Shown: in pieces, positions 35,673 through 43,375 of the stretch
How positions within the stretch are numbered: position 1 is the stretch's first letter
Layout of the letters: each line of letters starts with the position of its first letter
NCBI GenBank assembly: GCA_004297005.1
Contig: SCVA01000052.1
Coordinates: 1 to 64,000 of the forward strand
Length of the DNA: 64,000 bases
Reading direction: 5' to 3'
Source of the DNA: Nevskiaceae bacterium
GTDB lineage: Bacteria; Pseudomonadota; Gammaproteobacteria; Nevskiales; Nevskiaceae
Made by a program: the position numbers and the translations under genes
The notes under the pieces: model-generated
What the model was told of the DNA's origin: nothing
Databases searched by the model: none
Seen by the model: only the letters and a program-made list of their open reading frames with translations

Positions 35673-36119
35673 CTACTGGGCTTCCAGTAGCCTGAGCTTT
35701 TCGCGGATGAACACCTCGTGCGGCACGTAGATGAGGTCGGCCATGCGCCGCAGTAGCGCTTCCTCGTGGGCGTCCAGGCGCGCATCGGCATAGGCCACTT
35801 GCCAGAGCGCGCTCATCAGCCCGGCTTTCTGCTCGTGGCTGAACGTGTCGTTGACCCGCTTCACGGTGTCGTAGAGCGAGGTGGCGGCATCGACCTTGCG
35901 GTGGGCCTCGGCGATCAGCGTATCGAGCTGTTCGCCGCTCAGCTCATAGGCCTGTGCCAGGTGCTCGCGCACCACGGCCAGCTCGGCGTCCTGCACCTTC
36001 AGATCCGAGCGGGCGATCTCGATCAGCAGCTGCGCCACCACCAGGGCGGCGGATTGCGCGGTATGGGCGGATGCGGCACCGGATGCCGGGCCGAACAGGC
36101 GGCTGAGTAGGGATTTCAT
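35673..36119 (-). CDS. TerB-family protein
   Basis: A 148-residue, all-helical cytoplasmic protein. The central acidic helices with LLIEIARSDLKVQDAELAV and LWQVAYADARLDAHEEALL correspond to the two metal-binding EF-like repeats of TerB. TerB proteins occur in tellurite resistance and in many envelope-associated loci; the molecular role is unclear. Here it is the last gene of the minus-strand run that includes the SDR, esterase and CoA-transferase genes, 56 bases after the SDR. No other ter genes are present. Confidence 0.88.
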   Translation of the reverse strand: MKSLLSRLFGPASGAASAHTAQSAALVVAQLLIEIARSDLKVQDAELAVVREHLAQAYELSGEQLDTLIAEAHRKVDAATSLYDTVKRVNDTFSHEQKAGLMSALWQVAYADARLDAHEEALLRRMADLIYVPHEVFIREKLRLLEAQ

Positions 36120-36175
36120 GCCGGGATTTTAAAGCGCTTCCCCCCCGTCCTCCCGCAGGAGCGGGGAACGGAGAG

Positions 36176-36934
36176 CTAGCGCGCGCCGTAGCCGCCATCC
36201 ACCGCCAGCAGATGGCCGTGGATGTAGCGCGCCTCGTCGGAACAGAGCCAGACCGCCGCCTGCGCGACTTCCTCGGCGCTGCCGGCGCGGCCGGCGGGGT
36301 GCAGGGCGAGGGTGGCGTCGAGCTGTTCCGGGCTGCGCTCGATAAAGCGCGCGCCCATGCCGGCGTCGATCAGGCCAGGGCAGACGGCGTTCACGCGGAT
36401 GCCTCGGCCGGCATAGCTGAGCGCGGCCGACTTGGTGAGGCCGGCGAGCGCGTGCTTGCTGGTGGTGTAGGCGGCGCTCAGGCTGCCGCCGAGGCCAAAC
36501 ACCGAGCAGTTGTTGACGATGCAGCCGCCGCCCTGTTCGAGCATCCAGCGGATCTGGTACTTCATCAGCAGGAAGTTGCCGTCGATATTGGTGCGCATCA
36601 CCCGCTGCCAGTCGGCTTCGTCGATCTCCGCCAGGGGCGTGCGCAGCGCGCTCTGGCCGGCGTTGTTGAAGGCGGCGTCGAGGCGGCCGAAGCGCGCGCG
36701 GACCGCCGCCAGCAGCGCCTGCACCTGGGCGGATTCGCCGATGTCGCAAAGCCAGGCCTGGGCCTCGCCACCGGCGGCGCGCACCGCCTGGGCGCTGCTC
36801 TCGGCGCGTTCCAGGTCGAGGTCGCAGAGGGCGATGCGATAGCCCTTGCGGGCGAATTCCAGACAGGCGGCCCGACCGATGCCGCCGCCACCGCCGGTGA
36901 TCAGGGCGACGCGCGTCGCCGTAGTGTCGGTCAT
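36176..36934 (-). CDS. SDR-family oxidoreductase
   Basis: A classical short-chain dehydrogenase of 252 residues. The cofactor motif is TGGGGGIGRAACLEF, the NNAG motif is present, and the catalytic site is at NNCSVFGLGG with YTTSKHALAG. The second strand ends in LCDLDLER, favouring NAD over NADP. The substrate is unknown. It starts eight bases after the esterase gene and is part of the CaiB-esterase-SDR run, so a step in processing the cluster's product is plausible. The ATG at 36934 was chosen because the fold begins five residues later. Confidence 0.9.
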   Translation of the reverse strand: MTDTTATRVALITGGGGGIGRAACLEFARKGYRIALCDLDLERAESSAQAVRAAGGEAQAWLCDIGESAQVQALLAAVRARFGRLDAAFNNAGQSALRTPLAEIDEADWQRVMRTNIDGNFLLMKYQIRWMLEQGGGCIVNNCSVFGLGGSLSAAYTTSKHALAGLTKSAALSYAGRGIRVNAVCPGLIDAGMGARFIERSPEQLDATLALHPAGRAGSAEEVAQAAVWLCSDEARYIHGHLLAVDGGYGAR

Positions 36935-36942
36935 GGATATTC

Positions 36943-37833
36943 TTAGTGCCGCTGGAAGAAGCGGACGATCTCCTCGGAGGCGTTGAACTGCGCGGTGTTC
37001 TGGCCCAGCAGGCCCGGCAGCAGGGTGCGGCCGCCAGCCCATTGGTGACCGACGCCGGTGAGGCCGCACCAGCTCACCTCGACGCCACCGGCGCAGGCGC
37101 CGAGGCTGCGGCAGTCGGCGACACTGTCCTTGCGCAGCTCGCGTTCGCCGCTGGCGCATTGGCCACGGCCGCCGAGCTGGCCGACGATGCTCTTGATCGA
37201 AGGCCGGTAGTTGCCCTCGAACTCGCCGCCATCCCAGGGGATGCGCGGATCGGCGCGGCCCTGGATCAGCAGCGCCGACACCGGCTTGGGTGACTTGCAG
37301 GTTTCGAACATCGGCCCGCCGGACACCGGCGCGATGGCGGCGAACAGGCCAGGGGCTTCGCAGGCAACGCGGTGCAGCATCATCGCGCCGTTTGAAAAGC
37401 CGGTGCCGTAGACGCGCTTGCGGTCGATGTTGTGGGTCTTGGCGATGTCGTCGACCACCGCGCGGATGAAGCCGACGTCGTCGATGTTGCGCTTCATCGG
37501 CTGGGCGCAGCAGCTGCCGGCGTTCCAGGCGCGCTTGATGCCATCGGGATAGGCCACCAGGAAACCAGCGCGGCCGGCCGGGCCGTCGAGGCCGCTGATG
37601 TCCTGCATGTTCTTGCCGGTGCCCCAGCCGCCATGCAGGGCGACGATCAGGGCGCGCGGCTGGCGGCTGTCGCCCGGCGGCAGGCTGAGCAGATAGCTGC
37701 GGCCGCCGATTTCGCGCTCGACGGTTTGTCCGCCCTCGGCGGCACCGGCGCTGGGCAGCGCGCCGCGATCAAAGCAGGCGCTGGCGAGCAGGGCGCTCAG
37801 TAGCAGCAGGCTGTGGAGGTGCAGACGACTCAT
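36943..37833 (-). CDS. PHB-depolymerase-family esterase, predicted lipoprotein
   Basis: A 296-residue alpha/beta hydrolase of the LpqC/feruloyl esterase/PHB depolymerase group. The N-terminus is a lipoprotein signal (LLLSALLASAC). The hydrolase part has LIVALHGGWGTGKNM, the nucleophile elbow GTGFSNGAMM, APVSGG, and a His in TGVGHQWAGG. Several paired cysteines (GSCCAQP, FETCKS, ADCRSLGACAG) suit an oxidising compartment. A strong AGAGGA ribosome site precedes the ATG at 37833. It lies 13 bases after the CoA-transferase gene. It could hydrolyse an ester product or an exported polyester. Confidence 0.88.
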   Translation of the reverse strand: MSRLHLHSLLLLSALLASACFDRGALPSAGAAEGGQTVEREIGGRSYLLSLPPGDSRQPRALIVALHGGWGTGKNMQDISGLDGPAGRAGFLVAYPDGIKRAWNAGSCCAQPMKRNIDDVGFIRAVVDDIAKTHNIDRKRVYGTGFSNGAMMLHRVACEAPGLFAAIAPVSGGPMFETCKSPKPVSALLIQGRADPRIPWDGGEFEGNYRPSIKSIVGQLGGRGQCASGERELRKDSVADCRSLGACAGGVEVSWCGLTGVGHQWAGGRTLLPGLLGQNTAQFNASEEIVRFFQRH

Positions 37834-37846
37834 GGCGTGGTCCTCT

Positions 37847-40123
37847 TTAGTAGCGGGCATAGGCGGTGCCCAGTTGCTCGGGCGCCAGCGAGGGCAGGGC
37901 GGCGCTCTGGCCGGTGGCGGCATAGAGCGCGGCGTTGGCCTCGCCGAGGTCGGGGCCGCGCCACTGTACCGCGCCGCCACCGCGTGCCAGACGGAACGGC
38001 AGGCCGGGCAGGCGCAGCCCCTCGTCCAGCACAGTGAACCAGCCGCGCGCCTGCAACTGCGGGTCGCTGGCGAGGTCGGCGACGCTGGCGACCGGCGCGG
38101 CGGCGATGCCCATGGCCTTGAGCTGAGTCGTTGCTACAGCGGCGCTACGGCCACGGCTCCAGTCGGCGATCAGTGCGTCGAGTTCGGCATGGGCCTGCTG
38201 GCGCAGTGCGGCGCTGGCATAGCGTGGATCGCTGGCTAGTTGCGTTCCACCCAGCAGCCGCGCCAGCGCCTGCCATTCGGCCTCGCTGCGCACGCTCAGC
38301 GTGAGCCACTGATCCTCGCCGACGGCCGGATAGCAGCCCTGCGGCGCCCAGCGCGGATGGCGGTTGCCCAGCGGCGCCGGCTGGCCGCTGCGCGCAGCCT
38401 GGGCGAACAGCGGTGCCGCGAACCAGGCGGTGGTCTCGCATTCGGAAACATCGATCCACTGCCCCTGGCCGTCGAGCGCGCGGCAGTAGAGCCCCAGTGC
38501 GGCGGCGCAGGCGCCCATCAGGCCGTTCATCACGTCCATCTCGCGCACCCGGTAGGCCGGGCCGCCTTCGGCATAGGCGGTGAGCGACTGCAGGCCGCTG
38601 GCCGCCTCCAGGGTGCCGCCGTAGCCGGCATAGGCCGCATAGGGACCGCTGGCGCCGAAGGCCGACAGCGCCACCGTCACCAGCCGCGGATTGAGCGCGC
38701 GCAGCCACTCCGGACCATAGCCCTTGCGCGCCATCACGCCGGGGCGGGAGTTCTCGATCACGAGATCGGCCTCGCGGACCAGCGCGTCGAGCAGCGCGCG
38801 ATGGCGGTCGAGTTGCAGGTCCAGCGTCAGCGAGCGCTTGCCGCGGTGCAGCTGCCAGAAGCGCGGGTGGGCGTTGATCTTGTCCGGGTAGCCGCCGCGC
38901 ATGCCGTCCAGGCGGCGCGGGTATTCGATCTTGATCACTTCAGCGCCGTAGTCGGCATAGAGCCGCGCCGCGTGCGGGCCGGCCCAGTCGTGGCTGAAGT
39001 CCAGCACCCGCAGGCCGGCGAAGGGCGCGCCGCTTTGCGCGGGCGCGGCGCTGGGTACGCGCGCACTCCAGCTTGGCGGCGAGGCCGGCGCCTCGCGCCA
39101 GGCGCAGCGCTCGGGCCGGAACGGCGCGCTAGGCAGGCGACGGCGCAGGCCGTCGGCGCCGACGCGCTCGCTGAAAAAGCCGCGCGCCGCGTGCTGCGGA
39201 TCGGCCAGCGCCTCGGGCAGCGTGCGCAGCGGCGCCCAGGCCAGGCCCTGCTGCTGGCCCCAGTGGAATAGCTGCTCGCGGGTGCGTGTGGCGAGCCAGG
39301 GCTTGAGCAGGGCCTCGGTCTCGGCGCGGTGGGCGATGCGGCCGCCCATGTCGGCTAGCTTCTCGCCGAGCAGTTCCGGCGCCTCGAAGTGGGCGGCGGC
39401 CTTCAGCCAGTGGCGGATCGGCCCGCCCAGCGCGGCGATCTCGCCGTCGGCGCAGGGATAAGTGCGCCAGGGCACCATCGCGTGTTGGTCGCCGTTGCGA
39501 CGGGCGATCTTGCCGTTGGCGAGGTATTCGGCGAGCGCGACCTCGAGGTTTTCCAGCGCCGATTCACGCAGCGCGAGGTCGATGCGGTCGCCGCCGCCGT
39601 CGCGGGCGCGCCTGAGCAGCGCCGCCATCACCGCGAAGAAGGCGTTCATGCCGCCGGTGAGTTCGACGATGCGCGGTCGGGCGTTGAGCGGCTCGCGCTC
39701 GCCGCTGCCGGTGCTGCGCATCAGGCCGCTGGCGGCGTAGAGCGTGAGGTCGCTGGCCGGCGCCGCTGCCAGCGGGCCGTCCTGCCCATGCGGGCTGATC
39801 TGCACCAGCACCAGCGCCGGGTTGAGCGACTGCAGGCGCTCGGCGCTCCAGCCGGCGGCGGCCAGCACGCCATGGCCGGCGCCGTCGAGCAGCACATCGG
39901 CCTGGGCCAGGCGCCGCGCGAATTCGGCGCTGTCGTAGGCCAGCGCCACCTGCGCCTTGCCAGCGTTGTAGAAGGCGTCTTCGTCGGCATCGAACTCGAA
40001 GCCGGTCCCGCTCACCGGCACCCGCAGCAGGCGCGCGCCGAAGCCCTGCAGCAGCTGGCCGCAGGCGGCGGCAGCGAGATGGCCGCTGAGTTCCAGCACC
40101 TGCAAATGGGAGAGATCGCTCAT
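37847..40123 (-). CDS. Double-domain CaiB/BaiF-type CoA transferase
   Basis: Two class III CoA-transferase modules fused in one 758-residue chain, each about the size of CaiB's single chain. The C-terminal module (about 365-758) is complete: FAGLRVLDFSHDWAGP, GAEVIKIE, ENSRPGVMARKGYG and the catalytic Asp at about 530 (REMDVMNGL), 165 residues into the module as in CaiB. The N-terminal module (about 6-360) keeps the fold (LSGHLAAAACGQLL, LVLVQISPHGQDG) but has Glu154 where Asp is expected, so it may be structural. Transfer of CoA between acyl acids is the likely reaction. The start is the ATG at 40123. Confidence 0.88.
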   Translation of the reverse strand: MSDLSHLQVLELSGHLAAAACGQLLQGFGARLLRVPVSGTGFEFDADEDAFYNAGKAQVALAYDSAEFARRLAQADVLLDGAGHGVLAAAGWSAERLQSLNPALVLVQISPHGQDGPLAAAPASDLTLYAASGLMRSTGSGEREPLNARPRIVELTGGMNAFFAVMAALLRRARDGGGDRIDLALRESALENLEVALAEYLANGKIARRNGDQHAMVPWRTYPCADGEIAALGGPIRHWLKAAAHFEAPELLGEKLADMGGRIAHRAETEALLKPWLATRTREQLFHWGQQQGLAWAPLRTLPEALADPQHAARGFFSERVGADGLRRRLPSAPFRPERCAWREAPASPPSWSARVPSAAPAQSGAPFAGLRVLDFSHDWAGPHAARLYADYGAEVIKIEYPRRLDGMRGGYPDKINAHPRFWQLHRGKRSLTLDLQLDRHRALLDALVREADLVIENSRPGVMARKGYGPEWLRALNPRLVTVALSAFGASGPYAAYAGYGGTLEAASGLQSLTAYAEGGPAYRVREMDVMNGLMGACAAALGLYCRALDGQGQWIDVSECETTAWFAAPLFAQAARSGQPAPLGNRHPRWAPQGCYPAVGEDQWLTLSVRSEAEWQALARLLGGTQLASDPRYASAALRQQAHAELDALIADWSRGRSAAVATTQLKAMGIAAAPVASVADLASDPQLQARGWFTVLDEGLRLPGLPFRLARGGGAVQWRGPDLGEANAALYAATGQSAALPSLAPEQLGTAYARY

Positions 40124-40142
40124 GGTCGCGTCGGGCTTGGGC

Positions 40143-40240
40143 TCCTCCCTCCGAGTGCGGGGGGAGGTTGGGAGGGGGGCGTTTCTTACGGTGCGTACCG
40201 CCCCCACCCTAGCCCTCCCCCGCGAGCGGGGGAGGGAACC
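40143..40240. repeat. Inverted pair of GC-rich REP-like palindromes
   Basis: Two units of the same repeat face each other: a left unit with ggggggaggttgggagg and a right unit with a 10-bp stem ccctcccccg / cgggggaggg around cgag (40213-40236). The cgccccc...gggggcg tails point at each other. Such head-to-head pairs resemble BIME arrangements. It fills the gap between the alpha/beta hydrolase and CoA-transferase genes. Confidence 0.65.
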
Positions 40241-40288
40241 GGTTTGTGCTTGTCGGGCAGCGGGGTGTGCATGGAGAGGGCCGGTGGT

Positions 40289-41119
40289 TCAACGCGCCAG
40301 CAGCGCGCGCACCGCCTCGGCGGTGGGCCGCGGATGGGTGATGGGGAAGAAATGGCCGACACCGGCCAGCGTCTGCAGGCGTGCCCGCGGTAGCGCGGCG
40401 GCCAGGGTCTCGGCGGATTTCAGCGCCCGGCTGGGCTGGGCGTAGAGCAGCAGCGTCGGCATATCGACCGCCGGGTAGCGCGTCGGCTCGGCGCCGGGCT
40501 GGGGAAAGTCCTCACGCAGGGTGGTCTGCTCCAGCAGATCGACGAACTGCCGCGCCGCGCGCCGCGCGCCGCGACCTTCGCCGAAGGGAGTGTAGTCGTC
40601 GCGCAGGCCCTCGCCGGGTGTCGCCAGCATCAGCCGTGCGGCGGCCTCGATGAAGCAGAGGCCGACCTCCGGCTCCCGCTGCCAGTCGCCGCCGGCGCGG
40701 CGGGCCACGTCCTGCTCATAGGCCGAGAGCGGTTCGACCTCGTGCAGATACATGCTCGGTTGCAGACGCTGGATGCGGCTGTCGAGCAGGGCTAGCTGGC
40801 GCACCCGCCGCGGCGCCTGCACCGCCACTTCCAGCGCCACCGCGCCGCCCAGGCTGTGGCCGACCAGCGCCGCCTGGGGCAGCTCCAGTTCGTCCATCAG
40901 CGCCAGCAGGTCGGCGGCGTGGTCGCCGACGGTGTAGCCGCTCGCCGGGCGCTCGCTGTAGCCGTGGCCGCGCAGGTCGTAGAGCGTGACGCGGTGATCG
41001 GCCGCCAGGTTCAGCGCCAGATTGCCGAACCAGAAGGCGCGGTTGGCGCCCAGGCCGTGCAGCAGCAGCACGTCGGGGCCGCTGCCGAGTTGCTGGTGGG
41101 CGAGGCGCGGGCTACTCAT
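40289..41119 (-). CDS. Alpha/beta-fold hydrolase
   Basis: A 276-residue hydrolase without signal peptide, so probably cytoplasmic. The oxyanion segment is LLLHGLGANRAFWFG, the nucleophile elbow VGHSLGGAVALEV, and the catalytic His is in AGVGHFFPITHP. The acid residue is not obvious in its usual place (LLLYAQPSRALKS). The family includes esterases, thioesterases and C-C hydrolases. Next to the megasynthase cluster, release of a thioester-bound chain is an attractive but unproven role. The ATG at 41119 lies 95 bases from the divergent methyltransferase start. Confidence 0.88.
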   Translation of the reverse strand: MSSPRLAHQQLGSGPDVLLLHGLGANRAFWFGNLALNLAADHRVTLYDLRGHGYSERPASGYTVGDHAADLLALMDELELPQAALVGHSLGGAVALEVAVQAPRRVRQLALLDSRIQRLQPSMYLHEVEPLSAYEQDVARRAGGDWQREPEVGLCFIEAAARLMLATPGEGLRDDYTPFGEGRGARRAARQFVDLLEQTTLREDFPQPGAEPTRYPAVDMPTLLLYAQPSRALKSAETLAAALPRARLQTLAGVGHFFPITHPRPTAEAVRALLAR

Positions 41120-41214
41120 TGCCGAGCCCCCGGCCGGGGTCGCGGACCGCCGCGACGCCACCTACACTCTGCCGGCGCCGGGAAGAGACGGCGAACAGCG
41201 ACAGGGAGTCGAAC

Positions 41215-42039
41215 ATGCTTTCCGCCCACACCCAGGACGTGGTGACCCATTACACCCGCCGCCATGGCGAGCGCGGTAACTTGTTTGGCAATCAGCCCTT
41301 CGCCAACTACGGCTACTGGACCCGTGACGACCTCACGCTGGAGCAGGCCAGCGAGGCGCTCACCGAACTGGTGGCGACCACCGCCGGCCTGGGGCCGGGC
41401 GATACCGTGCTCGATGTCGGCTGCGGCTATGGCGCCGGCGCGGTGGTGTACGCACGGCGCTGCCGGCCGGAGTGGATCCTCGGCATCGACGTCACGCCGG
41501 TGCGCATCGAGGAAGGTCATCGCTACGTGGCGGAAAACGGGTTTGCCGACCGCATCAAATTGCAGTTCGGCAACGCCACCGCCATGGACTTCGCCGATGC
41601 CAGTTTCGACAAGCTGGTGTCGGTGGAATGCGCTTTCCACTTCGATACCCGCGTCGACTTCCTGCGCGAGGCGGCGCGGGTGCTCAAGCCCGGTGGCAGT
41701 CTGGCGCTCACCGACATGATCCCGCGCCGTGGCGTCGATCCCGCCGCCTATCTGCGCGGCGAGCAGACGATCAACAGCGGCGTGGTACTCGACAACCATC
41801 CCAATGCCTACGACGCCGACGTCTATGCGCGACACCTGCTCGAGGCCGGCTTCACCGACATCCGCATCGAGTCCATCGTCGACTGGACCCGCGCCCGCTT
41901 CGCGCAGGCCTTGCACGGCGTCGCCGAGCGCACCGGTGGCGAGAACGGCGAGGCGATCCTGCGCTCGGCACGGCGCATCCAGCAGTTCATCGACCTCGGC
42001 GAGGACTACGTGCTGGTGGCGGCGCGCAAGGCGCGCTGA
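41215..42039 (+). CDS. SAM-dependent methyltransferase
   Basis: A class I methyltransferase of 274 residues. Motif I is VLDVGCGYGAGAVVYA at about 65-80, followed by the ILGIDVTP acidic strand, GNATAMDFADASFDKLVSVE and VLKPGGSLALTD. The N-terminal NYGYW segment and overall plan resemble small-molecule methyltransferases acting on polyketides or quinols. It is the only plus-strand gene inside the cluster, with its own AGGGAG ribosome site, and is divergent from the alpha/beta hydrolase. The ATG at 41215 is chosen over a TTG 32 codons upstream. Confidence 0.9.
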   Translation: MLSAHTQDVVTHYTRRHGERGNLFGNQPFANYGYWTRDDLTLEQASEALTELVATTAGLGPGDTVLDVGCGYGAGAVVYARRCRPEWILGIDVTPVRIEEGHRYVAENGFADRIKLQFGNATAMDFADASFDKLVSVECAFHFDTRVDFLREAARVLKPGGSLALTDMIPRRGVDPAAYLRGEQTINSGVVLDNHPNAYDADVYARHLLEAGFTDIRIESIVDWTRARFAQALHGVAERTGGENGEAILRSARRIQQFIDLGEDYVLVAARKAR

Positions 42040-42123
42040 CGAACGCGCTCCTGCTGCCCCGCCAGTGGAGCGTGGAACAGGGTCGCTTGGCCGGATCGGA
42101 ATGACCACGTTTCAGGTCGAGCC

Positions 42124-42411
42124 TTAGCCCGTCGCCTGCACCGCCAGAAAATCCGCGATCTGGCCAATCGAGAGATCGTCCACGTAGCGGCCCTCGCGCA
42201 TCAGCAGCTTCTCGAACGGCGCCTTGGCGCGCAGCACTTCCTCCTGGATCGCCACCACCAGTTGGATGATGTCGATGGACTCGAAGGCGAGATCGGCGAA
42301 CAGCCGCGTGTCGCGGCCCATGCTGCCGCGGTAGTCGTGATCCCAGTCCTGGGTGAAGTCTTCCAGTAGCGTGATGAGCTTCTGGGTGTAGTCGTCGCTG
42401 CTGAGCGGCAT
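42124..42411 (-). CDS. Discrete acyl carrier protein
   Basis: A 95-residue acidic helical protein with the carrier-protein pattern LAFESIDIIQLVVAIQEEV. The phosphopantetheine serine is Ser45, in an ESI variant of the usual DSL motif. The N-terminal helix and the final DDLSIGQIADFL helix complete the four-helix bundle. It follows the acyltransferase gene by 22 bases and probably carries a starter, an extender or a group for that enzyme. The phosphopantetheinyl transferase fused to PKS-A could activate it. Confidence 0.9.
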   Translation of the reverse strand: MPLSSDDYTQKLITLLEDFTQDWDHDYRGSMGRDTRLFADLAFESIDIIQLVVAIQEEVLRAKAPFEKLLMREGRYVDDLSIGQIADFLAVQATG

Positions 42412-42433
42412 GAGTGCTGTCCGTGAACAATCG

Positions 42434-43216
42434 TCAAAAGGAATACAGGGGCTCCACCACCGTCAGCGCGTAGTGGCCTTCCGGTTGTGGGGTGATGCGG
42501 CTGGTCTGGGTCTGGTAGGGCAGCAGCCGGCCATCGGCGAGCAGACGCTCCAGGGCATCCAGCGCAGCCTGGATGTCGCGGAAGTCGACCTGCGCCTTGT
42601 GCGGCGCCAGGTCGTAGCGCCACCACTGCAGGCGCAGCAGGCGCTCGATGCTGCGGTTGTCGAAGCGGCCACGCAGGGTCTTGGCCGGCTGGCCAGCGAC
42701 GATGCTGTAGGGCGGCACATCGCGGGTCACCACCGCATGCGCGGCGACCACCGCGCCATCGCCGATGTGCACGCCACGTTTGATGAAGGCGCCGGCGCCA
42801 ATCCAGACGTCGTGGCCGATCAGCGTGGTCTGGTGCGTCGGCCACTGCTCCTGCGTCGGCGGCTCCGGCGCCAGCCTCGCGAACTCCGGCTGGCGCAGAA
42901 AGGCCTTGAACTGCTGCGGTTCGGCGAACAGGAAGGGATGCGAGCTGAGCCATTCGGTCGGGTGCTCGTAGGCGCCGGCCACCACCGCTTCGGCAATCGA
43001 GGTGTAGCGGCCGATCGCGCAGTCGTAGAGGCTGCTGGTGTACTGACCGTTGACGTAGGCGAAGGCGCCGAAGGAGCAGTCCTTGATCCGCCGCGGGTCG
43101 AACAGCCACACCGGCCGCTCGCAGACCAGGGGCGTCAGCAGGCCGCGACCCTCGCCGACGTAGAGGCCGTGTTCGACCAGTTCGGCGGCGCTGAGTTGGG
43201 TGGGTACGGTGTTCAT
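42434..43216 (-). CDS. Hexapeptide-repeat acyltransferase (XAT/CatB-like)
   Basis: A left-handed beta-helix acyltransferase of 260 residues. The hexapeptide region includes FGAFAYVNGQYTSSLYDCAI, IGHDVWIGAGAFIKRGVHIG, DGAVVAAHAVVTRDVPPYSI and VAGQPAKTLRGRFD; the ending is typical of the CatB/VatD O-acetyltransferase group. HPFLF and the large insertion after it also fit. It may acylate a hydroxyl on the cluster product. The frame stays open 37 codons upstream, but those codons lie in structured element B, so the ATG at 43216 is preferred. Confidence 0.88.
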   Translation of the reverse strand: MNTVPTQLSAAELVEHGLYVGEGRGLLTPLVCERPVWLFDPRRIKDCSFGAFAYVNGQYTSSLYDCAIGRYTSIAEAVVAGAYEHPTEWLSSHPFLFAEPQQFKAFLRQPEFARLAPEPPTQEQWPTHQTTLIGHDVWIGAGAFIKRGVHIGDGAVVAAHAVVTRDVPPYSIVAGQPAKTLRGRFDNRSIERLLRLQWWRYDLAPHKAQVDFRDIQAALDALERLLADGRLLPYQTQTSRITPQPEGHYALTVVEPLYSF

Positions 43217-43232
43217 CTCAGAACTCAGAACA

Positions 43233-43375
43233 GACGGTTGCGAAGGAAGCGTCGCGAGCATGCTCAAGCGCAACGAATAGGAGCGCAGAAAGCGCAGCGT
43301 ACTGAAGTACGTGAGCATTTCGAGCACCGCATGAGGCGGCGATTGAGCAGCGCAGTAGCTTCATTCGCAACCGTC
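43233..43375 (-). repeat. 143-bp covarying hairpin element, copy B
   Basis: This is the same length as copy A and aligns to it without gaps. Ends are 18-bp inverted repeats with one mismatch (43233-43250 with 43358-43375), of different sequence from copy A. The tip hairpin is cgtact-tc-agtacg. Read on the minus strand it starts on the middle base of the stop codon of the upstream phosphodiesterase gene and ends 16 bases before the acyltransferase ATG, the same arrangement as copy A. Confidence 0.85.
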
